Shown here in pieces: positions 9,140-17,764 of a stretch of 64,000 nucleotides of DNA (the first letter of the stretch is position 1; each line of letters starts with the position of its first letter). Made by a program: the position numbers and the translations under genes. The stretch lies in assembly GCA_022844225.1 (NCBI GenBank), contig JALHMC010000013.1:1-64000 (forward strand), in the 5' to 3' direction. Source of the stretch: Hyphomicrobiaceae bacterium. GTDB taxonomy: Bacteria; Pseudomonadota; Alphaproteobacteria; Rhizobiales; Hyphomicrobiaceae. Below the pieces are notes generated by a model that worked only from the letters and a program-made list of their open reading frames with translations, had not been told where the DNA came from and ran no database searches.

Positions 9140-10441
9140 TCAATAGGCGAGGTAGCGCGTCCGCCGATCTGCAAAGCGAGCTACTTCGTTTTGCCACGAA
9201 CGGATTATGCTCTCGGCCCGCGCGCCGTGTTCAAGCGCCGTTCGCAACCGGCTGCTCCCGGCAAGGCGGTCGAAGGCTTTGGTATCCGTGATGAGACCAC
9301 CGAGTCCGGCCGCGCGCAACGCATCGCTGAACGCCACCAGCAGATGCATTCCGGTCTCGACCGGTCGGTACTTCCCAGCGTCGATGATGTCTAACCGCAC
9401 GGCGGCAATCTCGCGACCGTTGAAGCGTGGGTTGGTCGCGACACGAGGAATGATGCGCGGATTTGCGCGCGCGGCCCCGATGCGTACGCCCGGTAGAGGC
9501 GCCTGCACCACCTGCCGCACGATCGCGGCCGGATCTATGGCGGGATGTCCGAGTAGAAGAAAGGGCCGATCCGTACCCCGTCCCTCGCTCGCTATCGTCG
9601 CCTCGAACAGACCCGTGCCCGCATAGGCGAGAGCCGTGTCGAAAGTGGGGATATTGGGGCTGGTCGGCACCCACGGCAGACCCGTCTCCGGCCAGCGCAT
9701 GTCACGGCGCCAGCCCTCCATCGTGACCACATCGACGGCAAGGCCATCGAGCCCCGGCAGCAATCGCTCGCCCTTGATCATCCGCGCCAGCTCGCCGACC
9801 GTCAGGCCGTGGGCGATCGGGATCTCGAAGCGTCCAACGAACGACGCGTGGGCTTTCTCCAGCACGTAGCCCGAGACGTAGTTGCCACCGAGCGGGTTGG
9901 GCCGGTCGAGCACCACGAACGGCAGGCCGGCTGCGGCTGCTGCCTGCATCGCAAGCCCCATCGTCGAGATGTAGGTATAGAACCGTGTGCCGATATCCTG
10001 CATGTCGAAGACGAGGACGTCGAGGCCGGCGAGCATCTCGGGCGTCGGTTTGTAGGACGAGCCGTAGAGGCTGTGCACTTTGATGCCTGTCGCAGCGTCG
10101 ACTCCGCTCGAGACCTTGGCACCCGCCTCGGCGGTCCCGGTCAGACCGTGCTCTGGCGTGAGAATTGCGGCAAGCGTGACGCCGGACGCACGCGCCATCA
10201 GGTCGATCAGCAGCGCGTCCCCGACGCGGCCGGTGTGGTTGGTCAACAGCCCGATGCGTTTGCCGCGGAGCGATGCGAAACCGTCGGCTGCCAAGCGAGC
10301 GGCACCGGTGATTACTTTATGAAGCGGCCCCCGGTCGCGCGCGTCAGCCGGCATACAAGGACCTCCGAGGGACGATGCCAGACCGGCCAGGAATGCGCGG
10401 CGCGAGACAATAGAATGATAGATCGTGAAGGGTTCCTGCAT
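9140..10441 (-). CDS. DUF1343 protein, NamZ-like exo-beta-N-acetylmuramidase
   Basis: The DUF1343 family includes NamZ, which removes terminal N-acetylmuramic acid from peptidoglycan fragments. Diagnostic motifs are GLLTNHTG, TPEHGLTG, VFDMQDIGTRFYTYI, VLDRPNPLGG and an SPNIPTFDTALAY segment. The N-terminus holds SRRAFLAG followed by a hydrophobic stretch, a twin-arginine signal, so the enzyme is probably periplasmic. About 433 residues from the chosen ATG, which has an AGGG upstream; another ATG 21 bases earlier is possible. It follows an M23 endopeptidase gene by 56 bases, which supports a cell-wall role. Confidence 0.88.
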   Translation of the reverse strand: MQEPFTIYHSIVSRRAFLAGLASSLGGPCMPADARDRGPLHKVITGAARLAADGFASLRGKRIGLLTNHTGRVGDALLIDLMARASGVTLAAILTPEHGLTGTAEAGAKVSSGVDAATGIKVHSLYGSSYKPTPEMLAGLDVLVFDMQDIGTRFYTYISTMGLAMQAAAAAGLPFVVLDRPNPLGGNYVSGYVLEKAHASFVGRFEIPIAHGLTVGELARMIKGERLLPGLDGLAVDVVTMEGWRRDMRWPETGLPWVPTSPNIPTFDTALAYAGTGLFEATIASEGRGTDRPFLLLGHPAIDPAAIVRQVVQAPLPGVRIGAARANPRIIPRVATNPRFNGREIAAVRLDIIDAGKYRPVETGMHLLVAFSDALRAAGLGGLITDTKAFDRLAGSSRLRTALEHGARAESIIRSWQNEVARFADRRTRYLAY

Positions 10442-10497
10442 TACGACCCTGTTGCGTCCCATCGTATGCCGCACCACCCCGTTCCTGCACCTCGTTG

Positions 10498-10998
10498 CTA
10501 CCGCGGTGGGAGGTAGCCGACAGGGTCCACTGGACCGCTCGGGGTGAGTACCTCGAAGTGCAGGTGAGGTCCGCTGCTCAGCCCGGTGATCCCGAGTTTG
10601 CCGATGATCGAGCCGGCCTCGATGCACTGGCCTGACGTCACGCCCACCGAGCGAAGATGGCTGTAGGTCGTCCGCAACGCGCCGCCGTGGCGAACAATGA
10701 CAAGATTGCCATGCTGACCTTCATAGGCGGCGAACTCGACAATACCGGCAGCCGAGGCCCGAATGGGCGTATCGATAGGACCGGGGTAGTCCAGCCCTGT
10801 ATGCAAACGATCCACGTTGAGCAACGGGTGCCGCATCACCCCGAAACCGACGCCAGCAGCCAGATCGGTCGGGTGCGCCAGCGGTGGCTCCGGCGCCCCT
10901 AGGCACGGATCAGATGCGGCAGCGAATTTCGCTGCCGCAAGGATCAGCACCGTCGCGGTCGCCATTAGCAGGCGCGGGCCGCCATGGCGGGTCCTCAC
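10498..10998 (-). CDS. M23 family metallopeptidase (LytM-like), exported
   Basis: A 166-residue zinc endopeptidase of the lysostaphin/LytM type. The N-terminal hydrophobic segment (LLMATATVLILAAAKFAAA) is a signal peptide. The catalytic domain carries HxxxD (H66 and D70 in HTGLDY), H114 in TYSHL, and HxH (H145 and H147 in GPHLHFEV), so all metal and catalytic residues are present and activity is expected. It starts at a GTG that overlaps the stop of the upstream cyclophilin gene by 4 bases, so translation is probably coupled. It likely cuts peptide cross-links in peptidoglycan. Confidence 0.93.
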   Translation of the reverse strand: MRTRHGGPRLLMATATVLILAAAKFAAASDPCLGAPEPPLAHPTDLAAGVGFGVMRHPLLNVDRLHTGLDYPGPIDTPIRASAAGIVEFAAYEGQHGNLVIVRHGGALRTTYSHLRSVGVTSGQCIEAGSIIGKLGITGLSSGPHLHFEVLTPSGPVDPVGYLPPR

Positions 10999-11465
10999 AC
11001 GTCCGCCGCGACCTTCATCGACACGATCTTGTCGGGATTCTGCACGGGCTCGCCGCGCTTGATCTTGTCGACATTATCCATGCCCTCGATCACCTTGCCC
11101 CACACAGTGTACTGCTTGTCGAGGAAGCTGGCGTCGTCGAAGCAGATGAAGAATTGGCTGTTCGCCGAATTCGGCATCGAGGACCGCGCCATGGAGCATA
11201 CGCCACGGACGTGCGGCTCGGCGCTGAACTCGGCCTTGAGGTTCGGGTGCTTCGAGCCACCGGTGCCTTTGCCGTCCGGGCAGCCGACCTGCGCCATGAA
11301 GCCGTCGATCACGCGGTGGAACACGATGCCGTCGTAGAAACCTTCGCGCGCGAGCAGCTTGATACGCTCGACATGGCCGGGCGCAAGGTCGGGCCGAAGC
11401 TCGATCACGACTTTGCCCTTGGTCGTCTCCATGACGATTGTGTTCTCGGGGTCTTTATAGGCCAC
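10995..11465 (-). CDS. Cyclophilin-type peptidyl-prolyl isomerase, cytoplasmic
   Basis: A 156-residue cyclophilin without signal peptide. Core motifs are GFYDGIVFHRVIDGFMAQ with the catalytic Arg, GKGTGGS, and SQFFICFDD. A much longer in-frame extension exists upstream, but the GTG start used has a strong GAGAGGA and gives the usual family beginning (VAYKDPENTIVMETTKG). It is the second of two neighbouring cyclophilin genes; the other carries a signal peptide. Its stop overlaps the start of the M23 peptidase gene. Confidence 0.92.
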   Translation of the reverse strand: MAYKDPENTIVMETTKGKVVIELRPDLAPGHVERIKLLAREGFYDGIVFHRVIDGFMAQVGCPDGKGTGGSKHPNLKAEFSAEPHVRGVCSMARSSMPNSANSQFFICFDDASFLDKQYTVWGKVIEGMDNVDKIKRGEPVQNPDKIVSMKVAADV

Positions 11466-11483
11466 GGGGAAATCCTCTCGATT

Positions 11484-11612
11484 GTCATCCCGGGGCTTGT
11501 CCCCAGGACGCATTGACGAACGCGCTCGGCCGGCGTGGCGGTTAGCGTGCGCACAGCTGACGCTTGACTGAGCTTGCGACGCGATGGTTCCCAGGCGCAA
11601 GGCCCGGGATCA
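11484..11612. repeat. Two REP-like palindromes in inverted orientation
   Basis: The first palindrome (about 11484-11509) has CCGGGGCTTGTCCCC; the second (about 11586-11612) has CCCAGGCGCAAGGCCCGGGA. Read on the opposite strand, the second repeats the first with changes: both begin GT-ATCCCGGG, then CTTG, CC and GG. They sit head to head between the two cyclophilin genes with about 75 bases between. This is the form of dispersed intergenic palindromes in alphaproteobacteria, and may stabilise or terminate mRNA. Confidence 0.55.
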
Positions 11613-11619
11613 CATCGAC

Positions 11620-12165
11620 TTATTTCTTCGGCCCATCCGCCTGCACGTAGACCTTCAGCATCTTGTCCGGCTTCGGCGGCGGCTCGCCGAGCGCGATCTG
11701 ATCGACATGCTGCATGCCGTCGACCACCTGCCCCCACACCGTGTACTTGCCGTTGAGAAACGGCGTGTGGGTAAAGCAGATGAAGAACTGGCTGTCGGCG
11801 CTGTCTGGGCTCTGCGAGCGGGCCGCGCCAACCGTGCCGCGTGCGAACGGCGTCGGTGTGAACTCGGCCGGTACGTTGCCGAGCTTGGAGCCGCCGGTGC
11901 CGGTGCCCGTCGGATCGCCGGTCTGGGCCATGAAGCCCTTGATTACGCGATGGAAGACGAGGCCGTCATAGAAACCTTGCTTGGCCAGTGTCTTCACGCG
12001 CTCGACATGCTTCGGCGCCAGATCAGGCCGTAGCTGGATCGTCACCTTGCCGGATTTCAACTCGATGATCAGCGTGCTCGCGGGATCGAGTTTCGGCACC
12101 TGAGCCGTCGCGGGGGCGACCAGCGCGAGGAACGCGAGCGCGAGGCTCGCAAGGAAGGTCTTCAA
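11620..12165 (-). CDS. Cyclophilin-type peptidyl-prolyl isomerase, periplasmic
   Basis: A 181-residue cyclophilin with a clear Sec signal peptide (MKTFLASLALAFLALVAPATA, cut before QVPK). The core carries GFYDGLVFHRVIKGFMAQTGD, GTGTGGS and SQFFICFTHTPFLNGKYTVWG, with the catalytic Arg in FHRV. It should assist folding of exported proteins. It lies between coaD upstream (88-base gap) and the cytoplasmic paralogue downstream; the two genes appear to be an old duplication specialised by compartment. Confidence 0.94.
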   Translation of the reverse strand: MKTFLASLALAFLALVAPATAQVPKLDPASTLIIELKSGKVTIQLRPDLAPKHVERVKTLAKQGFYDGLVFHRVIKGFMAQTGDPTGTGTGGSKLGNVPAEFTPTPFARGTVGAARSQSPDSADSQFFICFTHTPFLNGKYTVWGQVVDGMQHVDQIALGEPPPKPDKMLKVYVQADGPKK

Positions 12166-12253
12166 GCGGAGGCTCCGTTTTGAGCTATAGGAACGGGGAG
12201 GGCTTGACGCGCCCTTATGGCCACAATCGGGCGAAGCTGCAATGCGGGAGCTC

Positions 12254-12760
12254 TCAAACCTTGCGCGCAGCGGCTTTCGCTTTAAGGGCGGCTTCCACCG
12301 CGGGTGAGACGAAGGATGTGACGGGACCTTCCATCATCGCAATCTGGCGAACGAGCGTCGCAGTGATGTGGCGCACCTCCGGGCTCGCCGGCAGGAACAC
12401 CGTGTCGATGTCCGGCGCCATGGCCCCGTTCATGCCGGACATCTGCATCTCATAGTCGAGATCCGTACCGTCGCGCAGTCCGCGGAAGATCGTGGTGGCT
12501 CCCGCCGCGCGTGCCGCGTCGACCACGAGTCCTGCGAACGTCACGACCTTGATCTCGGTCGCGTAGCGCGCCGCGATTGTCTTCGTTTCTGACTGGATCA
12601 ACGCCGTCTTCTCCTCCGTGGAGAAGAGCGGCGTCTTGCCTGGATGATTGCCGATGCCGATCACCAAACGGTCGACGAGCGCGGCCGAGCGGCGCAACAC
12701 GTCCGTGTGCCCGTTGGTGATGGGGTCGAAGGAGCCGGAGTAAAAGCCAATGCGTTTCAT
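12254..12760 (-). CDS. coaD: Phosphopantetheine adenylyltransferase
   Basis: CoaD makes dephospho-CoA from 4'-phosphopantetheine and ATP, the penultimate step of CoA synthesis. The 168-residue length is standard. The nucleotidyltransferase signature is complete: [12 protein letters not shown] holds the TxGH motif (T15-H18), [13 protein letters not shown] and the ending motif with [16 protein letters not shown] are present. It appears to head a minus-strand run with two cyclophilin genes, an order I associate with Rhizobiales chromosomes. Confidence 0.97.
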   Translation of the reverse strand: MKRIGFYSGSFDPITNGHTDVLRRSAALVDRLVIGIGNHPGKTPLFSTEEKTALIQSETKTIAARYATEIKVVTFAGLVVDAARAAGATTIFRGLRDGTDLDYEMQMSGMNGAMAPDIDTVFLPASPEVRHITATLVRQIAMMEGPVTSFVSPAVEAALKAKAAARKV

Positions 12761-12876
12761 GGAGCTGACACTAGCCCGGTCGCCGCCTCACCTGCAACGG
12801 CATCTGTGCACGGTGTTGTGAGCAGCGCTGGCTCCGGCGGAACGATAGCCTGCGTTCAAATGCCGCGGAGTTCGCC

Positions 12877-13833
12877 ATGCCGAGTGAAATGCCGAGCCGA
12901 CGCCGCTTACTGCAGCTTGCGCCGGCCTTACTGTGGTCGGCTCCGGCCTTCGCGGAGGGTGCTCGGAGCGCGCCGGAGCCTGCCGTCGCCTATTACTCGG
13001 ACTATTACTCCTTCGTCGGGCGCGACGCGAAGGGCTATGTCTATCTCGCGCTCGACACCAACCGCGGCCGCGACAACGACAGCTACCAAGCCAATCATTT
13101 CGTCGTCATGTACGACGAGGCAACCGGTTGGGTGGATCTCAAGGGTAACGTCGTCTATCCGAACCCCGGCAAGGTCCTCGACGGGCTACCCGCCTCGGAA
13201 CACTTTTCGTTTGAAGGTCGCGCGGCGACGGGCACCGTTATAACAGGCCGCGAAGGCGGCCTCAGGCTCACCGTCGAGCCGCTGCCCGAGACGCTCAAGC
13301 GTCAGAACCCGGATGGTGTCTTCTGGATCGGTGGGGCGCCCGCAGTTCTCGAGTGGAACGGCCGTCGCTTCGAAGGCCGCGCGATCTTTGAGTACCTGCA
13401 GCGCAACAACTTCAATTATTTCACGGCGAAGTCCGACCGGAGCTGGCGCAACTTCAACGGTCTCTACCTGATGACCGAGGACGGCCGCGATTTCTATGTA
13501 CACGCCCACGAGCGCCAGGGTGACTCCGACCTCACCGGCCGCCTCGTCGGCATGGCGTCTTGGGGAATGCCAGCGCCGGTGGGCAAGCTCGATTTTCGCG
13601 TCGTCGAGACGGCCGCCGTTCCGTACCGCAGTTACCGCTGGCCGATCGCGTGGAAGGTCGGCTTCGAGCACGAGGGCGTCGCCTACGTTCTCGATCTCTA
13701 CACCGCTGAGCGCAAACTGTGCGGCGATTGGGAGACGGGTGGCTTCGCCATGTCCGTCGCCCGGGGCACCATTACCAGCACGGATGCCAGTCGCACGATC
13801 CAGGTCGCCGGCTGGGCCGAGCTGCTGATCTAA
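12877..13833 (+). CDS. Tat-exported protein, possibly AttH/CrtC-like lipocalin fold
   Basis: A 318-residue product with a twin-arginine-like N-terminus (SRRRLLQLAPALLW followed by APAFA), so likely folded before export. The rest is rich in aromatic residues and beta strands: YYSDYYSFVGRDAKGY, FEYLQRNNFNYF, FYVHAHERQGD, YRSYRWPIAWKV. The two-lobed strand pattern ending in GWAELL is reminiscent of AttH or carotenoid-hydratase lipocalin-like domains, but this is a weak impression and I do not recognise catalytic residues. A second ATG 12 bases downstream is possible. It is divergent from coaD and converges on a LysE gene. Confidence 0.75.
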   Translation: MPSEMPSRRRLLQLAPALLWSAPAFAEGARSAPEPAVAYYSDYYSFVGRDAKGYVYLALDTNRGRDNDSYQANHFVVMYDEATGWVDLKGNVVYPNPGKVLDGLPASEHFSFEGRAATGTVITGREGGLRLTVEPLPETLKRQNPDGVFWIGGAPAVLEWNGRRFEGRAIFEYLQRNNFNYFTAKSDRSWRNFNGLYLMTEDGRDFYVHAHERQGDSDLTGRLVGMASWGMPAPVGKLDFRVVETAAVPYRSYRWPIAWKVGFEHEGVAYVLDLYTAERKLCGDWETGGFAMSVARGTITSTDASRTIQVAGWAELLI

Positions 13834-13858
13834 CCGACGAAGCCAGCGTCGGCGTCGT

Positions 13859-14503
13859 TCAAGGCCGCCGCGCCGTCGCGAGCACCAAACCTCCTGCGAC
13901 GAGCAGCACTCCCGATGCCGCATCCAACCACCGGAGACGCCGCATGTCGACCGCCGCTCGTGCCCGGGCAAGCGCAACGGTGTAAGCGACGTCGACCGCC
14001 GTGAGAACCACGACGAACAGGACCGCCAGCAGGGCGAGCTGGGGCCCCGGTGCTGCCCCGGGATTGACGAACTGGGGAAAGAACGCACCGAGGAAGAGAA
14101 GCACTTTGGGGTTCGAAAGCGAGACGGCAACGCCCTGTAGGTAGCGTCCGTATTGGCTGACGCGTCGCGCGGTCGTGGGTATCTCGTTCGCGCCCACCGA
14201 TGTCAGCCTGCGCGTTCGCCACCATGTCCAAAGCTGACGTGCCCCCAGAAACACGAGGTAGACCGCTCCGATCCACCGGATGACATCGAACCACTCGGCC
14301 ATCAGCAGCATGACGGACGTCATGCCGATCGCCGCAACCGCGACGAGGATGATCAGGCCGGTCATCGTGCCGGCAAGCGTGACGAGCCCGCCCGTGAGGC
14401 CACCTGACAACGTCGCTGCGATGATCAGCGCCATGTTCGGGCCCGGCGTGACCGCCAACAGTACACAGGTTCCGACGAAGGCGGCGAGGACAGTTGCGGT
14501 CAT
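13859..14503 (-). CDS. LysE family translocator
   Basis: A 214-residue inner-membrane exporter of the LysE/RhtB type, which export amino acids or related small molecules. The N-terminal signature (LAVTPGPNMALIIAATLSGG) is typical, followed by SNPKVLLFLGAFFPQF, a strong family mark. About six hydrophobic segments are visible. An in-frame extension of 93 residues exists upstream but lacks family similarity, so the ATG at the start of MTATVLAAFVGTC is used. Substrate unknown. Confidence 0.9.
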   Translation of the reverse strand: MTATVLAAFVGTCVLLAVTPGPNMALIIAATLSGGLTGGLVTLAGTMTGLIILVAVAAIGMTSVMLLMAEWFDVIRWIGAVYLVFLGARQLWTWWRTRRLTSVGANEIPTTARRVSQYGRYLQGVAVSLSNPKVLLFLGAFFPQFVNPGAAPGPQLALLAVLFVVVLTAVDVAYTVALARARAAVDMRRLRWLDAASGVLLVAGGLVLATARRP

Positions 14504-14612
14504 GTGTGCGGGCCTTTGAGCGACGGCGCTCGGAGGGGGAAGACAGGCGCGCCGTGGCGTGCTTCCCTCCACCAGTATCCTGTCCCCTATCCTCTGTAAC
14601 CTGGACACGCCA

Positions 14613-14951
14613 ATGGCAAAGAAACGCATGGTGCTCGAGATCGGCATGGGCACCGACATCCGCGGCTCCGATCCGACCAAGGCCGCCTGCCGGGCCCTTC
14701 GTGATGCGCTCTGGCACAACTCGCTCTCGATCGCGACCGCATTGGGCAAGCCGCTGGAGGCCATGCAGGTGGACGTGCACATTGGCGTCCCGCGCCCCGA
14801 GACCGTCGATAAAGCCGAGGTGTTGAAGGTGCTGCCCTACGGCAAGGGCACGGTCACGGTGGTCGAAGGGGGCCTCGAGATCCGAAACGACGCGGGAACA
14901 GACTCGACCCTCATCGCCAACTGCTGCGCCATCGTCAGCCTCGACATCTGA
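14613..14951 (+). CDS. Lin0512 family protein (first of a pair)
   Basis: A 112-residue cytoplasmic protein of the Lin0512 family, whose function is not established. The family pattern is visible: VLEIGMGTDIRGSDPTKAA at the N-terminus, an LxNS-type helix, VDVHIGVPRPETVD in the middle and a C-terminal strand set. It is followed after 11 bases by a paralogue with the same layout, so the two products may form a heteromer. The ATG follows an unremarkable leader. Confidence 0.8.
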   Translation: MAKKRMVLEIGMGTDIRGSDPTKAACRALRDALWHNSLSIATALGKPLEAMQVDVHIGVPRPETVDKAEVLKVLPYGKGTVTVVEGGLEIRNDAGTDSTLIANCCAIVSLDI

Positions 14952-14962
14952 GGATTCGTCCC

Positions 14963-15304
14963 ATGCCCAAGACCCGCGTCATCCTCGAACTCGGCACTGG
15001 TAACGACCTGCACGGCTCGGACTACACCAAGGCGGCGTTGCGCGCTGTGCAGGATGCCCTGCACCACTCATCGTTGGCGTTCATCCGCTCGCTCAAGGTG
15101 GACAAGAAGGCCATTGACGTCGAAGTGACCATCGGCGTTCAGGAGCCGTCGAAGGTGGATCTCGAGAAGGTCAAGGCTTCGCTGCCCGTCGGCAACGTCA
15201 CCGTCAAGGCGGTCAAGGGCGGCCTCGACGTCGCTGATCCCGAAAACAACGATCCCGCCGTCATCGCCAGCGCCGCGATCGCTGTTCGTATCGACGTTCC
15301 CTGA
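14963..15304 (+). CDS. Lin0512 family protein (second of a pair)
   Basis: A 113-residue paralogue of the preceding gene, with VILELGTGNDLHGSDYTKAA matching the first copy nearly residue for residue and VEVTIGVQEPSKVD matching its middle. The two diverge more towards the C-terminus. Tandem copies 11 bases apart suggest cotranscription and a joint complex. Function unknown. Two short hairpins (GAGGC-TTC-GCCTC and CGCCC-TTC-GGGCG) follow the stop and may end the transcript. Confidence 0.8.
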   Translation: MPKTRVILELGTGNDLHGSDYTKAALRAVQDALHHSSLAFIRSLKVDKKAIDVEVTIGVQEPSKVDLEKVKASLPVGNVTVKAVKGGLDVADPENNDPAVIASAAIAVRIDVP

Positions 15305-15436
15305 GGCTTCGCCTCGCGGGATGTTGACGCCGATCAAAACGCCCTTCGGGCGGCTGGCCGATAGTCGTGGCCAGCTGGAGGCGGGAGCAGCACGGGCCGT
15401 TTAAGGCCCCGTGAGAGGCCCGCCGGTTAAGGAACG

Positions 15437-16633
15437 ATGATGTCGGGACTGCGCAAGGGCTGGCTGAGGCTGATCCTAGCGGCGGGTCTCGCCGCCGGGA
15501 TTATCGCGGCAGGCTTCGCCATAGCGCGCAATCGCCCGCTGGCCGTTGAGGTGGCGGTCGTGGCCCGCGATGTGCCGATCCGCGTTTATGGTCTCGGCAC
15601 TGTCGAGGCGCGCGTCCTCTCCAAGGTCGGATTCGAGGTTGGCGCTACGCTGGTCGAACTCAACGCCGATCATGGCGACCGGGTTCGCAGGGGCGACGTG
15701 CTCGCCCGGCTCAGTCTTGGCGAACAGCAGGCCAAGGTTGCCAAAGCCAAGGCCTCTCTGATGAGCGCCGAGGTGGGCATCTTGAAAACGCAGGCCAATC
15801 TGGAGAAAACCCGCGCTGTGCTGGCGCAGCGCCAGGAGGCGAACCGGCGGCGTCAGGATCTCGTCGGCCGCAATGTCGTATCGGAGCAGAGTGCCGAGGA
15901 GGCTCAACGCGATCTCGATGTCGCCCGCGCCGACGTCTCCGTCGCTACCAGTGAGATCGAGGTGGCCAAGGCTCAGGTCGCAGATGCGCGCGCGCAGCTC
16001 GAATACGAGGAAACGCTGCTCGGCCATCGTACACTCCTGGCGCCCTACGATGCGCTGGTCATCGAGCGCCATCGCGAACTCGGTACGGTGATCAAGCCAG
16101 GCGATCCGGTTTTTACGCTGATTGCCGCCGACAGTTATTGGGGGCTCGCCTACGTCGACGAGGCTCGCGCTGGTTTCATCAAGGAAGGGCAGAAGGTCGA
16201 GGCGCGCCTGCGCTCGCGTCCGCTCGACGATTTCACTGGGGAGGTGGTCCGGATCGGCTTGGAGAGCGACCGCGTGAGCGAGGAGCGGCGCGTCTACATC
16301 AAGGGCGACAATCCGCCGGCGCGCGTCCACCTGGGCGAGCAGGCTGAGTTCTGGATCACGGTCGATCGGCTCGACAGTGCACTCCTCGTGCCCGAGGCGG
16401 CCGTGCACGGCTACAACGGTCGCTCGGGACTCGTCTGGACGGTAGAGGATGGAACGCTTGCCCGTCGTACCGTAGCGTTTCGTCATCGCACCGAAGATGC
16501 TCGACTTGAGATGGTAAGCGGCCTGGGCGAGAAAGCCGAGGTCGTCAGCCGTATCGTCGCCGGATTGCGGGAGGGGCGCACGGCGTCGCCACGAATTTTG
16601 CGTTCCGTCGGCGGCACGGTGGCGCCGCGATGA
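15437..16633 (+). CDS. Membrane fusion protein (HlyD/DevB-like) of an ABC exporter
   Basis: A 398-residue periplasmic adaptor. A single N-terminal membrane anchor (residues about 11-30) is followed by a lipoyl-like half (KVGFEVGATLVELNADHGDRV), a long alpha-helical hairpin rich in Ala, Glu and Gln (about 95-190), the second lipoyl half (APYDALVIERHRELGTVIKPGDPV) and beta-barrel domains. It starts with two ATG codons after AAGGAA. The stop overlaps the permease start by 4 bases. With the permease and ATPase it forms a DevBCA-like set, expected to export glycolipids, peptides or other amphiphiles. Confidence 0.9.
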   Translation: MMSGLRKGWLRLILAAGLAAGIIAAGFAIARNRPLAVEVAVVARDVPIRVYGLGTVEARVLSKVGFEVGATLVELNADHGDRVRRGDVLARLSLGEQQAKVAKAKASLMSAEVGILKTQANLEKTRAVLAQRQEANRRRQDLVGRNVVSEQSAEEAQRDLDVARADVSVATSEIEVAKAQVADARAQLEYEETLLGHRTLLAPYDALVIERHRELGTVIKPGDPVFTLIAADSYWGLAYVDEARAGFIKEGQKVEARLRSRPLDDFTGEVVRIGLESDRVSEERRVYIKGDNPPARVHLGEQAEFWITVDRLDSALLVPEAAVHGYNGRSGLVWTVEDGTLARRTVAFRHRTEDARLEMVSGLGEKAEVVSRIVAGLREGRTASPRILRSVGGTVAPR

Positions 16634-17763
16634 ACCTCGCCTACCGCGACATCCGCCACAATCTTTTCCGCTTTGTACTGACGTGCGTCGGACTCGGCCT
16701 GCTGCTCGGGGTCGTTCTGGCGATGATCGGCATCTATCGCGGCCTCGTCGTCGACGCCCTCACAATTGCCCGCTCTCCCGCTGTCGATCTGTGGGTCGTC
16801 GAGGCTGAAACCAGGGGACCGTTCGCGGAGGCGTCCCGGATTCCCGGCGACACCCGCGAAGCCATTGCGCGGATGGCAGGCGTCGCAGCCGCCGGAAGCC
16901 TCACGTACCAGACTGTCGAGGCCGAGCATGCAGGCAGCAAGCTGCGCCTCTACGTCATAGGCTATGAGCCGACACGCCCCGGCGGTCCACCCGCGATCCA
17001 TGAAGGCCGCCACATCGCTCGCAGCCATTACGAAATCGTCGCGGACGTGGAGTCGCGCTTGCCGCTGGGAGCTCGCCTGCGCCTTGGCCGCAACGACTTC
17101 ACGGTCGTCGGCTTGACGCGGCACCAGATTGCCTCCGGCGGCGACCCGACAGTGTTCATGACCCTTCTGGATGCGCAGAAGCTCCAGTTCGATCTGGCGC
17201 CACCGGCGGCGCGCGTTCAACTTGCGCGCGGTGCCAGCGGCGCCAGCCGCGATACCGTCAATGCCGTCGTCGCAAGACTGATACCGGGGACCAGCCCCGA
17301 CACGGTCGCCGAAACCATCCGTCGGTGGAAGCATCTTGCCGCCATCACCCAGGAGGCGCAGGAGAACATCCTGACTCAGTCGCTCGTCGATCGGGCGCGC
17401 CGCCAGATCGGCCTTTTCACGTCGCTTCTGCTCGTCGTATCAGCCGTCATCATTGCGCTCATCATCTATACGATGACGATGGAGAAGCTGAAGCAAATCG
17501 CTACCTTGAAGCTGATCGGCGCCCCCGATCGCACAATCATCGGCATGATTGTGCAGCAGGCTCTTGCGCTCGGTATTGCGGGCTTCACCATTGGCGCCAC
17601 GCTGATCATGAACATCAAGGACTACTTTCCGCGGCGTGTGGTGCTAGAGGCCGACAACGTCCTGGTCCTTGCCGGCATCGTTCTGGTCGTCTGTATGCTG
17701 TCGAGCGGCCTCGGCGTGCGCGCAGCGTTGAAGGTCGATCCGGCGACGGCGCTCGGGGGCTGA
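16630..17763 (+). CDS. ABC exporter permease, FtsX/DevC-like
   Basis: A 377-residue inner-membrane protein with four expected helices: one near the N-terminus (about residues 14-38), a large periplasmic domain, then three C-terminal helices (about 255-285, 300-325, 340-365). The cytoplasmic loop EKLKQIATLKLIGAPDRTI is the FtsX-domain coupling segment seen in MacB, LolC and DevC. Its start overlaps the adaptor gene by 4 bases and the ATPase starts 1 base after its stop. Single permease means a homodimer is likely. Confidence 0.92.
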   Translation: MNLAYRDIRHNLFRFVLTCVGLGLLLGVVLAMIGIYRGLVVDALTIARSPAVDLWVVEAETRGPFAEASRIPGDTREAIARMAGVAAAGSLTYQTVEAEHAGSKLRLYVIGYEPTRPGGPPAIHEGRHIARSHYEIVADVESRLPLGARLRLGRNDFTVVGLTRHQIASGGDPTVFMTLLDAQKLQFDLAPPAARVQLARGASGASRDTVNAVVARLIPGTSPDTVAETIRRWKHLAAITQEAQENILTQSLVDRARRQIGLFTSLLLVVSAVIIALIIYTMTMEKLKQIATLKLIGAPDRTIIGMIVQQALALGIAGFTIGATLIMNIKDYFPRRVVLEADNVLVLAGIVLVVCMLSSGLGVRAALKVDPATALGG

Positions 17764-17764
17764 C

